This document shows positions 16,888-25,652 of a stretch of 64,000 nucleotides of DNA, piece by piece. Position 1 is the stretch's first letter. The number at the start of each line of letters is the position of its first letter. The notes under the pieces were generated by a model, which worked only from the letters and a program-made list of their open reading frames with translations, searched no databases and was not told the DNA's origin. The stretch is taken from contig JARLHQ010000028.1 in assembly GCA_031292175.1 (NCBI GenBank), forward strand, positions 62,001 to 126,000. Direction: 5' to 3'. The position numbers were made by a program, and so were the translations under genes. This DNA is from Humidesulfovibrio sp. (GTDB lineage: Bacteria > Desulfobacterota > Desulfovibrionia > Desulfovibrionales > Desulfovibrionaceae).

Positions 16888-17023
16888 CGGGGCTCCTTAT
16901 TGGGACGCGGGGCCGGTCCCGGCTGTTGCCAGGCACGGGCCAAACAGGGTATCCAGCCCCGGAGACTAGCAACCCCGGAGCGCGATGTAAACTGCGCCCA
17001 CGATTCAAACATGCGGAGCGAAC

Positions 17024-17890
17024 ATGAAGGGCATCATTCTGGCTGGCGGCTCGGGCACGCGGCTGCACCCTCTCACCCGCGTCATCAGCAAGCAGCTGCT
17101 GCCGGTGTACGACAAGCCCATGATCTACTACCCGCTCTCCACGCTCATGCTGGCGGGCATCCGCGACATCCTCATCATCTCCACCCCGGCCGACCTGCCC
17201 CGCTTCGCCGAGATGCTGGGCGACGGCTCAAGCCTGGGCCTCAATATCTCCTATGTGGCGCAACCCAGCCCGGACGGTCTGGCGCAGGCCTTCGTCCTTG
17301 GCGCGGAGTTCATCGGCAGTGACACGGTGTGCCTGGTCCTGGGCGACAACATCTTTTACGCCCAGGGACTTTCTGGCGTGTTGCAGCGTTGTGCCACGCT
17401 CAAAAAGGGCGGCACTGTCTTCGCCTACCCGGTGAAGGACCCGGAACGCTTCGGCGTGGTCGAGTTCGACGCGGCCCAGAAGGTGCTCTCCATCGAGGAA
17501 AAGCCGAGCCAGCCCAAGTCGCGCTATGCCGTGACCGGGCTCTATTTCTATGACAACGACGTGGTGGACATCGCCAAAGGGCTCAAGCCCTCGCCGCGCG
17601 GGGAACTGGAGATCACGGACGTGAACAACGCCTACCTGAAGCGCGGCGACCTGTCTGTGGAACTCACCGGGCGCGGCTGGGCGTGGCTGGACATGGGCAC
17701 GCACGAATCGCTGCTGCGCGCCGCCAACTTCGTGCGCATGGTGCAGGAGAACCAAAGCCTGCGCATCGCCTGCGTGGAGGAAATCGCCTACCGCATGGGC
17801 TACATCGGTGCCGCCCAGCTGGAAAAGCTGGCCTGCTGCATGCTCAAAAATGATTATGGGCAGTATTTGATGGAAGTGCTGCGGGGATAA
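17024..17890 (+). CDS. rfbA: Glucose-1-phosphate thymidylyltransferase
   Basis: 288 residues, full length for RfbA/RmlA, which makes dTDP-glucose for rhamnose and related sugars of surface polysaccharide. The nucleotide-binding start is [20 protein letters not shown], then [29 protein letters not shown], and [13 protein letters not shown] near the C-terminus. GGAG lies five bases before the ATG. The other rhamnose genes (rfbB, C, D) are not adjacent; the gene stands alone, divergent from the DUF1614 operon and followed by an AT-rich gap. Confidence 0.93.
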   Translation: MKGIILAGGSGTRLHPLTRVISKQLLPVYDKPMIYYPLSTLMLAGIRDILIISTPADLPRFAEMLGDGSSLGLNISYVAQPSPDGLAQAFVLGAEFIGSDTVCLVLGDNIFYAQGLSGVLQRCATLKKGGTVFAYPVKDPERFGVVEFDAAQKVLSIEEKPSQPKSRYAVTGLYFYDNDVVDIAKGLKPSPRGELEITDVNNAYLKRGDLSVELTGRGWAWLDMGTHESLLRAANFVRMVQENQSLRIACVEEIAYRMGYIGAAQLEKLACCMLKNDYGQYLMEVLRG

Positions 17891-18132
17891 CACCCCTGAA
17901 CATCTGGATTTTTACTGGAAATCAAGCACACCCTCAAACGCCATATTTTGCACAACGAGCCGAGGCGTTGGGATAGAAAAAAGGATCAAAAAACAGATCC
18001 TTGAGGAAAAACGAGACGCCGACATCAACAACTCAAAACAAATGCTCAAATGAGACGGCTCTCCCGACCCCACCAGCCTTCTCACCAGATCCTGCGTCGC
18101 CACGAAGCTTTTGCGACCAGCCTTGCCCTCGC
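17891..18132. other. AT-rich intergenic stretch with possible gene remnant
   Basis: 242 bases noticeably richer in A and T than the neighbourhood. The plus strand has a start-less open frame ending at a TGA near 18051 whose last part reads IEKRIKKQILEEKRDADINN, looking like the lysine-rich end of a lost protein; this could be chance. The minus-strand 63-aa ORF over it is probably not a gene. A terminator for the J-domain gene lies inside. Confidence 0.4.
17977..18002 (-). terminator. Intrinsic terminator of the glgB-pdxA-J-domain unit
   Basis: On the minus strand AAGGATC pairs with GATCCTT around a U-rich loop and is followed by six T. It lies about 130 bases past the J-domain stop. Confidence 0.6.
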
Positions 18133-19089
18133 CTAATACTCCCCTTCCCTGATCGGCGTCGTCCGCATGTTTCCGTCCGGCACCGTGTACGTGGTGAGCG
18201 TCATGACGTCCGAGCGCACGCCCTCAGCCGTCCGCGCCTCGTGGAGGGTGAAGGGGTCCGTCTTCATGGTCACGCCAGTGGCCGGGTTCCTGTAGCGTAC
18301 CTCGTAGGTGCCCGGCTCCACATTGCGCACGTTAACCGTGCCCGAGGCTGGGATGCTGAACTCCCGCACCACCTCGGCCCGACCCTCCCCAAGCCGCACC
18401 AGCCGCGCCACCAGCGCAGCGTGGCCCTGGCGGTTGTCCACAACCACCCGGCAACGGGCGGAAAGGGGCGCGGTTACGGCGCCTGGTTGCTCGGGCTCCA
18501 GCGGGGCAAGGACGGGCGACGGCGTAGGCAGCTCGCGCTTCGGCGCAACGCGCTTGGTCGCGGGCTGCGTCTTGCGCGCCTGCTCCTGCTGATTCTGCGA
18601 CGGCACGGATGGCGGCGTGGCGCTCTGGTACCACAGCTTCCAGGTCAAGAGCGCGGCAACGACAAAAAGAAACCAGTACTTGCGCACGAACGGCCGCAGA
18701 CTCCGAACAGTCTGAGCGGACTTGTCCGCTGTGGCACTCGTCGCCCACGGGCGCTGGCTCGAATGAGTCTTATTGGTTTGGGCCTGCCCCGGCGGGGCTT
18801 GACCTGCCTGGCTTTGACCGGGTTCGGCCTGACCGGGCTGGGCTTGGCCGGACGGCCGCGCAGCCTCCTGCCGAACGATCCACGCGTCATGCTCGGCGCG
18901 CTTGGCCGGATCAGAGAGCACCGCATAGGCGGCGTTCACCACGGCCATGATGCGCGCAGCCTCCGGATTGTCCGGGTTCCTGTCGGGATGATATTTGAGG
19001 GACAGGGCGCGGTATGCGGCCTGGATGACCTCGAACGGAGCGTTTTGGGCCACGTTCAGGTTGTCGTAGTGCGTATGCAGCTTGCCCAT
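18133..19089 (-). CDS. Membrane-anchored J-domain (DnaJ-like) protein
   Basis: 318 residues from the ATG at 19089. An N-terminal J domain (residues about 5-68) carries the HPD tripeptide in LKYHPDRNPDN, which stimulates DnaK ATPase. A Gln/Pro/Gly low-complexity linker with short repeats follows, then one membrane helix (KYWFLFVVAALLTWKLWY), another proline-rich linker, and a C-terminal beta-rich domain of unknown type (PASGTVNVRNVEPGTYEVRY). It is probably inner-membrane with the C-domain outside. The ORF-track start at 19263 lies inside pdxA and is rejected. It follows pdxA by 49 bases. Confidence 0.8.
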   Translation of the reverse strand: MGKLHTHYDNLNVAQNAPFEVIQAAYRALSLKYHPDRNPDNPEAARIMAVVNAAYAVLSDPAKRAEHDAWIVRQEAARPSGQAQPGQAEPGQSQAGQAPPGQAQTNKTHSSQRPWATSATADKSAQTVRSLRPFVRKYWFLFVVAALLTWKLWYQSATPPSVPSQNQQEQARKTQPATKRVAPKRELPTPSPVLAPLEPEQPGAVTAPLSARCRVVVDNRQGHAALVARLVRLGEGRAEVVREFSIPASGTVNVRNVEPGTYEVRYRNPATGVTMKTDPFTLHEARTAEGVRSDVMTLTTYTVPDGNMRTTPIREGEY

Positions 19090-19138
19090 GCCCTGTGTGC
19101 GGTTGTGACGCGTTTTTGAACCGGTGCGGACGTGCGCT

Positions 19139-20218
19139 TTACTCCACGAGTCTTCGCGCCAAATCCAGCGCCGCCACGAAGCTCGTGAGCCTGGCCTTGC
19201 CCGTGCCCACGAGGTCGTAACCCGTGCCGTGGTCCGGCGAGGTGCGGACGATCGGCAGGCCAAGGGTCACATTCACCGCCTCGCCGAAGTGCAGGAGCTT
19301 GAGCGGTGCGAGCCCCTGGTCGTGGTACATGGCCAGCACGGCGGCATAGCGCCCGTGCGCGGCGAAATGGAACAGCGTGTCCGCGGGGATCGGTCCCTCG
19401 ACGTTCAACCCCGCCGCCTTGGCCTCGCGCACCGCTGGCCCCACGACCTCCAGATCCTCTCGCCCAATGCGCCCGCTCTCTCCTGCGTGCGGGTTGAGCC
19501 CGCACACGCCAATGGGGCCACTCAGGCCGAGCCGAGCCACAAAGTCCGCCGTATGCCGGAGCGCACGCAAAATGGCCGCGCGCGTCACCAGCCTCGGCAC
19601 GTCTGCCAGGGGCGGATGCGTGGTCACGAGGCTGACGCGCAGAACCATGGGCTGGGGCTCGCCAGGGACAACGGGGAGCGGCATGGGCCCGCACAGGTGC
19701 ATGGTCACGTTGCCCGCGCCCACGCCCAGGCCCTCGGCCAGAAATTCCGTGTGGCCGGGAAAATGGAACCCGGCCTCCTGTAGACAGGCCTTGTTCAGCG
19801 GGCAGGTGACAAGCCCTTGGATGACGCCTGCCTTGGCTAGGCGCACGGCCAGTTCCAGACTGCGCCCGGCGGCGAGTCCTCCGGACGTGGCTGCCTCGCC
19901 CAAGGGATAATTGAGCCCGGAGAGCCCCTTGGGTTCGACGAAGTAGGCCCCAGGGCCGCGCGCGGCCAACTGTTCGCCCAATTGTTCGCCCAATTGCTCG
20001 ACAGGCCATGCGCTGGCGTCGAGCACCTCGAAGAAGCGCGGACGGCCCTTAAGCGCGTGCATCAGAGGGGACAGAGGCCCGATGATGAGGAGCTTTTCGC
20101 CCTGCTGCTCGTAGTGCTGGGGGGCATCCGCCAGGGTGCGGACCACCAGCTCTGGCCCCAGGCCGCAGGGATCGCCCAGGGTAATGGCCAGCACGCGGCC
20201 CTTCGGCGTTTCCGTCAT
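19139..20218 (-). CDS. pdxA: 4-hydroxythreonine-4-phosphate dehydrogenase
   Basis: 359 residues, slightly longer than E. coli PdxA (329). It oxidises 4-phosphohydroxy-L-threonine in DXP-dependent pyridoxal phosphate synthesis. Motifs: ITLGDPCGLGPELV, TCPLNKACL, FPGHTEFLAEGLG with a metal-ligand His, GLNPHAGESGRIGRED and MYHDQGLAPLKLL. Residues 73-84 are an EQLG repeat encoded by a 12-base tandem repeat. GGAGG lies eight bases before the ATG. The gap to glgB is 14 bases, so they share a transcript. Confidence 0.93.
   Translation of the reverse strand: MTETPKGRVLAITLGDPCGLGPELVVRTLADAPQHYEQQGEKLLIIGPLSPLMHALKGRPRFFEVLDASAWPVEQLGEQLGEQLAARGPGAYFVEPKGLSGLNYPLGEAATSGGLAAGRSLELAVRLAKAGVIQGLVTCPLNKACLQEAGFHFPGHTEFLAEGLGVGAGNVTMHLCGPMPLPVVPGEPQPMVLRVSLVTTHPPLADVPRLVTRAAILRALRHTADFVARLGLSGPIGVCGLNPHAGESGRIGREDLEVVGPAVREAKAAGLNVEGPIPADTLFHFAAHGRYAAVLAMYHDQGLAPLKLLHFGEAVNVTLGLPIVRTSPDHGTGYDLVGTGKARLTSFVAALDLARRLVE
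19967..20002 (-). repeat. 12-base tandem repeat within pdxA
   Basis: Three near-identical 12-mers (plus-strand unit CAATTGTTCGCC, outer copies with one to three changes) encode E-Q-L-G in tandem. Copy-number change would stay in frame. Confidence 0.7.
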
Positions 20219-20232
20219 TGTTTCGCCTCCGG

Positions 20233-22137
20233 CTACTGGCCTTCGTCACCGCGCGTGAACGCAATGGCGGCGAGCGGCGGCAGGGTCAGAGTCAGAAAGC
20301 TTGCGCCGTCGTGTTGAGCGGCCTCTTGTCCGCCCCCGTTGCCCACGTTGGAACCGCCATAGATGCCGGCGTCGGTGTTCAGGATCTCGCGCCACCAGCC
20401 CGGGCCGGAGCAGCGCACGTTGTAGCCCTCACGCACCACGGGCGTGAAGTTGAACACCCAGAGCACGGGCTCACGGTTCGGGGCCTTGCGCGCAAAGCTG
20501 ATGACGGAGTTGCTCCAATCGCGGAAGTCCATCCACTCGAAGCCTTCCCAGGTGGTGTCGGCCTCATGCATGGCCGGGCGGCTCTTCAGCAGGTGGTTCA
20601 GGTCGCCCACCAGCCGCGACACGCCCGTGTGCGTGGCGAAATCGTGCAGGATCCAGTCCAACTCCTTCTTGCAGTCCCACTCGTTCCACTGGCCGAACTC
20701 GCTGCCCATGAAAAGCAGCTTTTTGCCTGGGTGCGCCCACTGATAGGCCAACAGAAGACGCAGGTTGGCGAACTGCTGCCATATGTCGCCGGGCATTTTG
20801 GAGAGCAGCGCGCCTTTGCCGTGCACGACCTCGTCGTGGGAAAGCGGCAGCACGAAGTTCTCGGTAAAGGCGTAAAGCATGGAGAAGGTCAGGCTGTTGT
20901 GGTGGTATGCGCGGTGGATGGGCTCCTTGCTGAAGTATGTCAGCGTGTCGTTCATCCAGCCCATGTTCCACTTGAAGGTGAAGCCAAGACCGCCGGTGTA
21001 CGTGGGACGCGAAACGCCGGGCCAGGCGGTGGACTCCTCGGCGATCATGAGCCCGCCCGGATAGTCGGAGTGCACGACCGTGTTGAGTTCCTTCAAGAGC
21101 TCAATGGCCTCCAGGTTCTCGCGCCCGCCGAATTCGTTGGGAATCCACTGCCCCTCCTGGCGCGAGTAGTCCAGGTAGAGCATGGAGGCCACGGCGTCGA
21201 TGCGGATGCCATCGATGTGGAACTCCTTGAACCAGTAAAGAGCGTTGGCCAGCAGGAAGTTTTTGACCTCGTGGCGGCCGTAGTTGAAGATGAACGTGCC
21301 CCAATCCTGGTGTTCGCCCTTGCGCGGATCCTCATGCTCAAAAAGCGCGGTGCCGTCGAAGCGGCCCAGGCACCATTCGTCCTTGGGGAAGTGCCCCGGC
21401 ACCCAATCCAGGATGACGCCGATGTCCGCCTGGTGGCAGCGGTCGATGAAATACCGCAGGTCGTCGGGCTCGCCGAAACGCGACGTGGGCGCGAAGTAGT
21501 GACTGGTCTGGTAGCCCCACGACTCGTCCAGCGGGTGCTCGGCCAGGGGCATGAACTCGATGTGCGTAAAGCCCAGCTCCTTCACGTAGCTGATGAGTTC
21601 CTCGGCCAGTTGACGGTAGGAGAGGAACTTGCCGTCGCGCATGCGCCATGAGCCCGCGTGGACCTCATACACGGACTGCGGGCGACTGAGCGGCGGATTG
21701 TGCCGCGCGCGCTCGTCCAGCCAGACGGTGTCGTTCCACTGGTACCCGTCCAGCGGGCATGTGCGCGAGGCGTTGCCCGGCCGCATCTCGGCAAAGAAGG
21801 CGAAAGGGTCGGTCTTGAAGATGGTGTGGCCGTTCTGGGCCTTGACCGCGAACTTGTACAGTTCACCACTCGCCAGCCCGGGCACGAAGCCCGCCCAGAT
21901 GCCTGAGGAGCCTACGGGATACAGCGGATGCGCCTTGCCGAGCCAGCCGTTGAAGGGCCCCACAAGGCTGACCTTGCGGGCGTTCGGAGCCCACACAGCA
22001 AAGCGGTAGCCCCTCGCGCCTGATTGCTCATGCGGGTGCGCGCCCAGAATGCGGTACAGATCCCAATGCTCGCCCTTGCCGAAGAGATAGAGGTCGAAGG
22101 GTTCGATGAACACCGGCTGGGTCGCGTGCTGGGTCAT
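20233..22137 (-). CDS. glgB: 1,4-alpha-glucan branching enzyme
   Basis: 634 residues starting at the ATG 22137 (AGGAG seven bases upstream); the ORF-track extension to 22458 overlaps another gene. It creates alpha-1,6 branches in glycogen. A CBM48-type N-domain (HEQSGARGYRFAVWAPNARKVSLVGPFNGW) precedes the GH13 barrel with nucleophile D314 in GIRIDAVASML, acid/base E367 in MIAEESTAWP (the same 53-residue spacing as in E. coli GlgB) and LSHDEVVHGKGALL. It is shorter than E. coli GlgB because the extra N-terminal domain is missing. First gene of glgB-pdxA-J-domain protein. Confidence 0.95.
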   Translation of the reverse strand: MTQHATQPVFIEPFDLYLFGKGEHWDLYRILGAHPHEQSGARGYRFAVWAPNARKVSLVGPFNGWLGKAHPLYPVGSSGIWAGFVPGLASGELYKFAVKAQNGHTIFKTDPFAFFAEMRPGNASRTCPLDGYQWNDTVWLDERARHNPPLSRPQSVYEVHAGSWRMRDGKFLSYRQLAEELISYVKELGFTHIEFMPLAEHPLDESWGYQTSHYFAPTSRFGEPDDLRYFIDRCHQADIGVILDWVPGHFPKDEWCLGRFDGTALFEHEDPRKGEHQDWGTFIFNYGRHEVKNFLLANALYWFKEFHIDGIRIDAVASMLYLDYSRQEGQWIPNEFGGRENLEAIELLKELNTVVHSDYPGGLMIAEESTAWPGVSRPTYTGGLGFTFKWNMGWMNDTLTYFSKEPIHRAYHHNSLTFSMLYAFTENFVLPLSHDEVVHGKGALLSKMPGDIWQQFANLRLLLAYQWAHPGKKLLFMGSEFGQWNEWDCKKELDWILHDFATHTGVSRLVGDLNHLLKSRPAMHEADTTWEGFEWMDFRDWSNSVISFARKAPNREPVLWVFNFTPVVREGYNVRCSGPGWWREILNTDAGIYGGSNVGNGGGQEAAQHDGASFLTLTLPPLAAIAFTRGDEGQ

Positions 22138-22204
22138 GCGTCGCTCCTGTTTAGGCGGGAGAAAATCTCCACGGCGGCAGGTCAAGTCCGTCCTACTAAA
22201 ATAA

Positions 22205-22233
22205 ACGATACCCCACTTGCGTGCCGCAGACAA
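22205..22233 (-). promoter_or_regulatory. Candidate glgB promoter
   Basis: On the minus strand: TTGTCT (22228-22233), 17-base spacer, TATCGT (22205-22210), about 68 bases before the glgB ATG. Confidence 0.45.
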
Positions 22234-22261
22234 TCTCCAGGATGCGGCTTTCTGCCCGTCT

Positions 22262-22846
22262 TTACAGCCCCATGAGTTCGACCAGGGGACTCCAGCGGCG
22301 CAAAAGCTCCGCCATTTGCTCATAGCCCGCGGCGTTCGGATGAATGCCGTCCGCCACGAGCGAGGCCATGTACGAAGCGTTTGCAGCAAGCGGCGCGTGG
22401 AAGTCGAAGGTGGGCACCGCGATTTCATCGCAGATGCCGCGCAGGTGCTGGCCCACATTCTCGATATGCGCGGACCAGTCCGGGTCGTGCGCGGGCGGCG
22501 GGGCGATGTAGAGCGTGCGGCCCAGCCCGGCGGCGGTGGTCAGAATCTCGCGGGAGGCGCGCAGGGTCTCCTCGTGAGGGATCTTGTGCAGGCCATCAGC
22601 CGCGCCGAAGCTGAACACAAAGGCCATGTCCTCGTTCGGGCGGCGGCGGCGGTCGGATTCCTCGCGCCAGCGCGCGGCGATGCGCAGGGAGGAATCACTG
22701 CGCAACCCGAGGTTGCACACTGTAAGCGTCCGCGACCGCTGCACGTCTTGCGCGAAGCTGAGCCGGGCCAACCGGCCCACCCAACCCATGGCGTACTCGT
22801 CGCCGATACCCTGGGTCAGCGAATCACCGATGAAACAAATGACCAT
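22262..22846 (-). CDS. SGNH/GDSL-family hydrolase
   Basis: 194-residue small esterase-like protein with the SGNH blocks: block I FIGDSLTQGIGDE at the very start with the nucleophile Ser, block II around NLGLRSDSS, block III altered (FGAADG instead of GxND), and block V DGIHPNAAGYEQMA with the Asp/His pair. There is no signal peptide, so it acts in the cytoplasm. AAGGAG lies eight bases before the ATG. It is downstream of the PNPOx-like gene by 12 bases, forming a two-gene unit. Substrate unknown; acyl or carbohydrate esters are typical. Confidence 0.85.
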   Translation of the reverse strand: MVICFIGDSLTQGIGDEYAMGWVGRLARLSFAQDVQRSRTLTVCNLGLRSDSSLRIAARWREESDRRRRPNEDMAFVFSFGAADGLHKIPHEETLRASREILTTAAGLGRTLYIAPPPAHDPDWSAHIENVGQHLRGICDEIAVPTFDFHAPLAANASYMASLVADGIHPNAAGYEQMAELLRRWSPLVELMGL

Positions 22847-22858
22847 GCGCAGAACTCC

Positions 22859-23326
22859 TTAATCCAGTTTGAGCCGGGCCGTGGCTTTTTCCACGCGGAT
22901 GGCGACCACGGCGGTTTTGGCAAAAATATTCTCGTCGTAGGGGAAATTGTCCGCACCAGCGTATTTCTTCATAATGGCGCCAAGCCCGGCCCGCTTCTCC
23001 TCCAGGGACTCCACAAGGCGCACCGGGCCTGAGCCTAGCACGCAACGGAACTTGTAGCCCCATTGGCAGGCCTTCGCGCCGGTCTTCATTTCCAGGTCCG
23101 CGGCGGCGGAAAAGGCCACGCTGGTCTCTTCGGCCTCGGCGCGGCGCAGCGCCTCGAACTTGCGCCCCTTGCGGGCCGAATGGAAATACACCATGCCGTC
23201 GGCGTAGGCGAAGTTCACGGGCACGCTGTACAGCCCGGCCTCGTCCTTGAGGGCAAGACTCAGGTATTCCGCGCAGTCCAGGACATCGGCCACTGCCGTC
23301 CAATCCTCGGTCACGTCTTTACGCAT
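22859..23326 (-). CDS. Pyridoxamine 5'-phosphate oxidase-related flavin-binding split-barrel protein
   Basis: 155 residues with the FMN-binding split-barrel pattern of NimA/PNPOx-like proteins: SLALKDEAGLYSVPVNFAYADGMVYFHSARKGRKFEAL near the N-terminus and KACQWGYKFRCVLGSGPVRLV in the middle. Such proteins bind FMN or F420 and reduce small molecules, or bind haem; the specific reaction is unknown. It begins divergently from the DUF2064 gene and precedes the SGNH hydrolase by 12 bases. The ORF-track start is kept for lack of a better choice. Confidence 0.8.
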   Translation of the reverse strand: MRKDVTEDWTAVADVLDCAEYLSLALKDEAGLYSVPVNFAYADGMVYFHSARKGRKFEALRRAEAEETSVAFSAAADLEMKTGAKACQWGYKFRCVLGSGPVRLVESLEEKRAGLGAIMKKYAGADNFPYDENIFAKTAVVAIRVEKATARLKLD

Positions 23327-23493
23327 GAAGTCTCCGAAAGGTTGCGGTTTGGCTTCCGGGCCGGTTTTTATCCCCTTTGCCAGAGGGCATCAAGAGGGCT
23401 GGATTTGAGGAAATATCCGTTCCTGGGATTGCCAGCCGGGGGGCTTGCGCTTACTTTTGCGGGGCATTGATTCCAGCACGCCAGGAGCGCTCC

Positions 23494-24165
23494 ATGAAAT
23501 CCGCCATTCTGCTTTTTCTCGACCAGCCTCTGCCCGTCTTAAGCCAGCTCGCCCCCGGTGAAAGCCCAGACCCGCTCGCCGTGGCCCTGGTGCGCGACAC
23601 CCTGCGCAACCTGGCGGACCTTGAGGCGGATGTGTTCGTTTTTCTCACGCCCGACGAAGACAAGGACAAGGCCCGCGAGGTGCTGGGCAAGGGAGCGTTC
23701 AAACTGGCAAACGCGCTCGGCCGCAACCTGCAGACCCAGCAGCGCAACGCCTTCCGCCTTGTGTTTGCGCGCGGCTACGAGCGGGCCATCCTGCTGGCCA
23801 ACGCCATGCCCGACCTTCCCGGCCACGCGGTGCAGTCCGCGCTCGAATCCCTGGGCTGGAAATGCTGCTGCCTGGGGCCGGTTCCCAGCGGCCTGGATGG
23901 CGCTCCCGACGGGCTGTATGCCATGGGCTTCGACTTCGAGGGCTACACCACCGACGCCCTGGACATGGTGGACCAGGAGAGACCCAATGTCTTCGGCCGG
24001 CTGGAGACCCTGCTGCTGTTCTACGAACGCAAGGTCAAAGTGCTTGCGCCCTATAGTCCTGTGGCCTCCCTGGACGACGCCCCGGCTTTGGCCACGCGCT
24101 GCAAGGACACCCGCTTCTCGCTGCTGCCCTCGGTGCGCCTGGCTACGGAACGCGCCGGTCTCTAA
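23494..24165 (+). CDS. DUF2064 (TIGR04282-type glycosyltransferase-like) protein
   Basis: 223 residues resembling DUF2064, a nucleotide-diphospho-sugar transferase-like fold, with FLTPDEDKDKAREVLG, NLQTQQRNAFRLVFARGYERAILLANAMPDLPGHAVQSALESLG and FDFEGYTTDALDMV. The canonical GDSPxL motif appears only in altered form (LANAMPDL), so catalysis is doubtful. AGGAG eight bases before the ATG at 23494 fixes the start; the ORF-track start at 23377 is earlier and unsupported. It is convergent with the MocR gene, whose stop is 7 bases away. Confidence 0.7.
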   Translation: MKSAILLFLDQPLPVLSQLAPGESPDPLAVALVRDTLRNLADLEADVFVFLTPDEDKDKAREVLGKGAFKLANALGRNLQTQQRNAFRLVFARGYERAILLANAMPDLPGHAVQSALESLGWKCCCLGPVPSGLDGAPDGLYAMGFDFEGYTTDALDMVDQERPNVFGRLETLLLFYERKVKVLAPYSPVASLDDAPALATRCKDTRFSLLPSVRLATERAGL

Positions 24166-24171
24166 GCCCCG

Positions 24172-25554
24172 TCAGACGATCGCCCGGCCCGGCCGGGGCG
24201 CCTCGCGCAGCAGTTCCGCCAGCACGGTCAGGCCGCGCTCCAGTTCCTCGCGGTTGCGCGCCGCTGAAAGCGACACGCGCACCGCGGCCGGAGCCGGGGT
24301 CTGCCCCACAGCGAAGGCGTCGCCCGCGATGACCACCACCCCGCGCAGAGCCGCCGCGCGCTCGAAATCCGCGGCGCGCCAGGGCTCCGGCAGCATGAGC
24401 CAGATGAAATAGCCATGCGGCAGAGCTGCGAACGCGCATCCGGCCAGCACCCGGTGCGCCACTTCATTGCGGCGCGCGGCCTCGGCCAGTTTGCGGCGCA
24501 GTACGCTCTCGGCCGTGCCGTCAAAGATCCAGGACGCAGTGATCTCCGCGCACAGGGGCGAGGCCATCCACATGGTGCTCGTAATGCCAAGACCCAAACG
24601 CTCCACGTACTCGTGCGGGCTGGCCACAAAGCCGACGCGCAGGCCTCCGTCCACCATCTTGGACACACTGCACACAAGAAAGGCGCGCTCCGCCGCGAAT
24701 TCCGCCAGCGGAACGCAGGGCTCTCCCGTGGTCAGCGCATAGGCCGCATCCTCCACCACCAGGAGATTGCGGGCGCGCGCAAGTTTGGCCAGCCGCTCCT
24801 GCCGCTCCGGGCTTGGCGAGGCCGTGGTCGGATTATGCGCTCCGGGCATGCAGTATAGCCCGCGCACGCCTTCACGCGCGCAGGCCTCTTCCAGGGCCTC
24901 CGGGATAATGCCCTCGCCGTCCATGGCCACGGGCACGAGCTTGATCCCCAGCAGGGACGAAGCCGAGATGAGGCCGGGATAATTGAGCTGCCCCACGGCC
25001 ACGCGGTCGCCGTGCCGGAACAGCACGGAAAACAGCACAAACAAGCCGTGCTGCCCCCCCGCCGTCACCAGCACCTGCTCGGGCGAAGTCTTGACTCCGT
25101 AGAGCCCGCACCACTTCGCCCCGGCTTCGCGGTGCCGCGCCATGCCGCGCGAGGGCTGATAGCGCAGAAATTCCTGCACATCGGAACGTCCGGCCAAGTC
25201 GCGCAGGGCCGCGCCCAGATCCGGATCCAGACCGTACATGTCTGTCACCAGCCCGAGATCGATGTTCGCCTGCGCGCCAGGACCGCCGCCCCACCAGGGC
25301 CCGCCGCCCTCCGGGACCGGTCGCACGATGGTGCCGCGCCCGACCTCGCCGCGCACCGCACCACGTCGGGCGGCCTCGGCGTAGCCGCGCGTGACCGTGC
25401 CCACGGTGACGCCAAGGGTGTCGGCCAGATCGCGGTGGGTGGGCAGGCGCTGCCCAGGTGCGAGGTTTCCGCTCGCGATATCGGCCTCAATGGCATCGGC
25501 CAGCCCAAGGTACTTGGGGCGGTCTTCCGGCAGGTGTGGCGTCCAAATTGTCAT
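24172..25554 (-). CDS. MocR-family regulator (GntR HTH fused to aminotransferase-like domain)
   Basis: 460 residues. An N-terminal winged helix of GntR type (GNLAPGQRLPTHRDLADTLGVTVGTVTRGYAEA) is joined to a fold-type I PLP domain: GGQHGLFVLFSVLF, CMPGAHNPTTASPSPERQERL, VVEDAAYALTTGEP, and CSVSKMVDGGLRVGF with the PLP lysine. MocR proteins sense PLP or amino-acid ligands. It is divergent from a LysE exporter through overlapping promoters, so control of amino-acid export is likely. The ATG at 25554 is chosen because the promoter lies just upstream; the ORF-track start 25581 would fall inside it. Confidence 0.88.
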   Translation of the reverse strand: MTIWTPHLPEDRPKYLGLADAIEADIASGNLAPGQRLPTHRDLADTLGVTVGTVTRGYAEAARRGAVRGEVGRGTIVRPVPEGGGPWWGGGPGAQANIDLGLVTDMYGLDPDLGAALRDLAGRSDVQEFLRYQPSRGMARHREAGAKWCGLYGVKTSPEQVLVTAGGQHGLFVLFSVLFRHGDRVAVGQLNYPGLISASSLLGIKLVPVAMDGEGIIPEALEEACAREGVRGLYCMPGAHNPTTASPSPERQERLAKLARARNLLVVEDAAYALTTGEPCVPLAEFAAERAFLVCSVSKMVDGGLRVGFVASPHEYVERLGLGITSTMWMASPLCAEITASWIFDGTAESVLRRKLAEAARRNEVAHRVLAGCAFAALPHGYFIWLMLPEPWRAADFERAAALRGVVVIAGDAFAVGQTPAPAAVRVSLSAARNREELERGLTVLAELLREAPRPGRAIV

Positions 25555-25562
25555 GGTTACAA

Positions 25563-25591
25563 TAAATACATTGACCGTCAATATCTGTCAA
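25563..25591 (-). promoter_or_regulatory. mocR promoter with palindromic spacer
   Basis: Minus strand: perfect TTGACA (25586-25591), 17-base spacer, TATTTA (25563-25568). The spacer contains the perfect palindrome ATTGAC-C-GTCAAT (25570-25582 as read on plus). Confidence 0.6.
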
Positions 25592-25599
25592 CATACAAG
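25571..25599 (+). promoter_or_regulatory. lysE promoter overlapping the mocR promoter
   Basis: Plus strand: TTGACC (25571-25576), 17-base spacer, TACAAG (25594-25599). It interlocks with the opposite promoter, so one bound regulator could block or switch both. Confidence 0.55.
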
Positions 25600-25652
25600 C
25601 TGAGACAGTAGCAAATAGCTTCAACAAAACCTTTTTACCAGGAGATTTAATC

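Noticed and set aside
17912-18103. 63-aa minus-strand ORF
   Set aside because: No SD, no recognisable features, and it contains the terminator of the J-domain operon.
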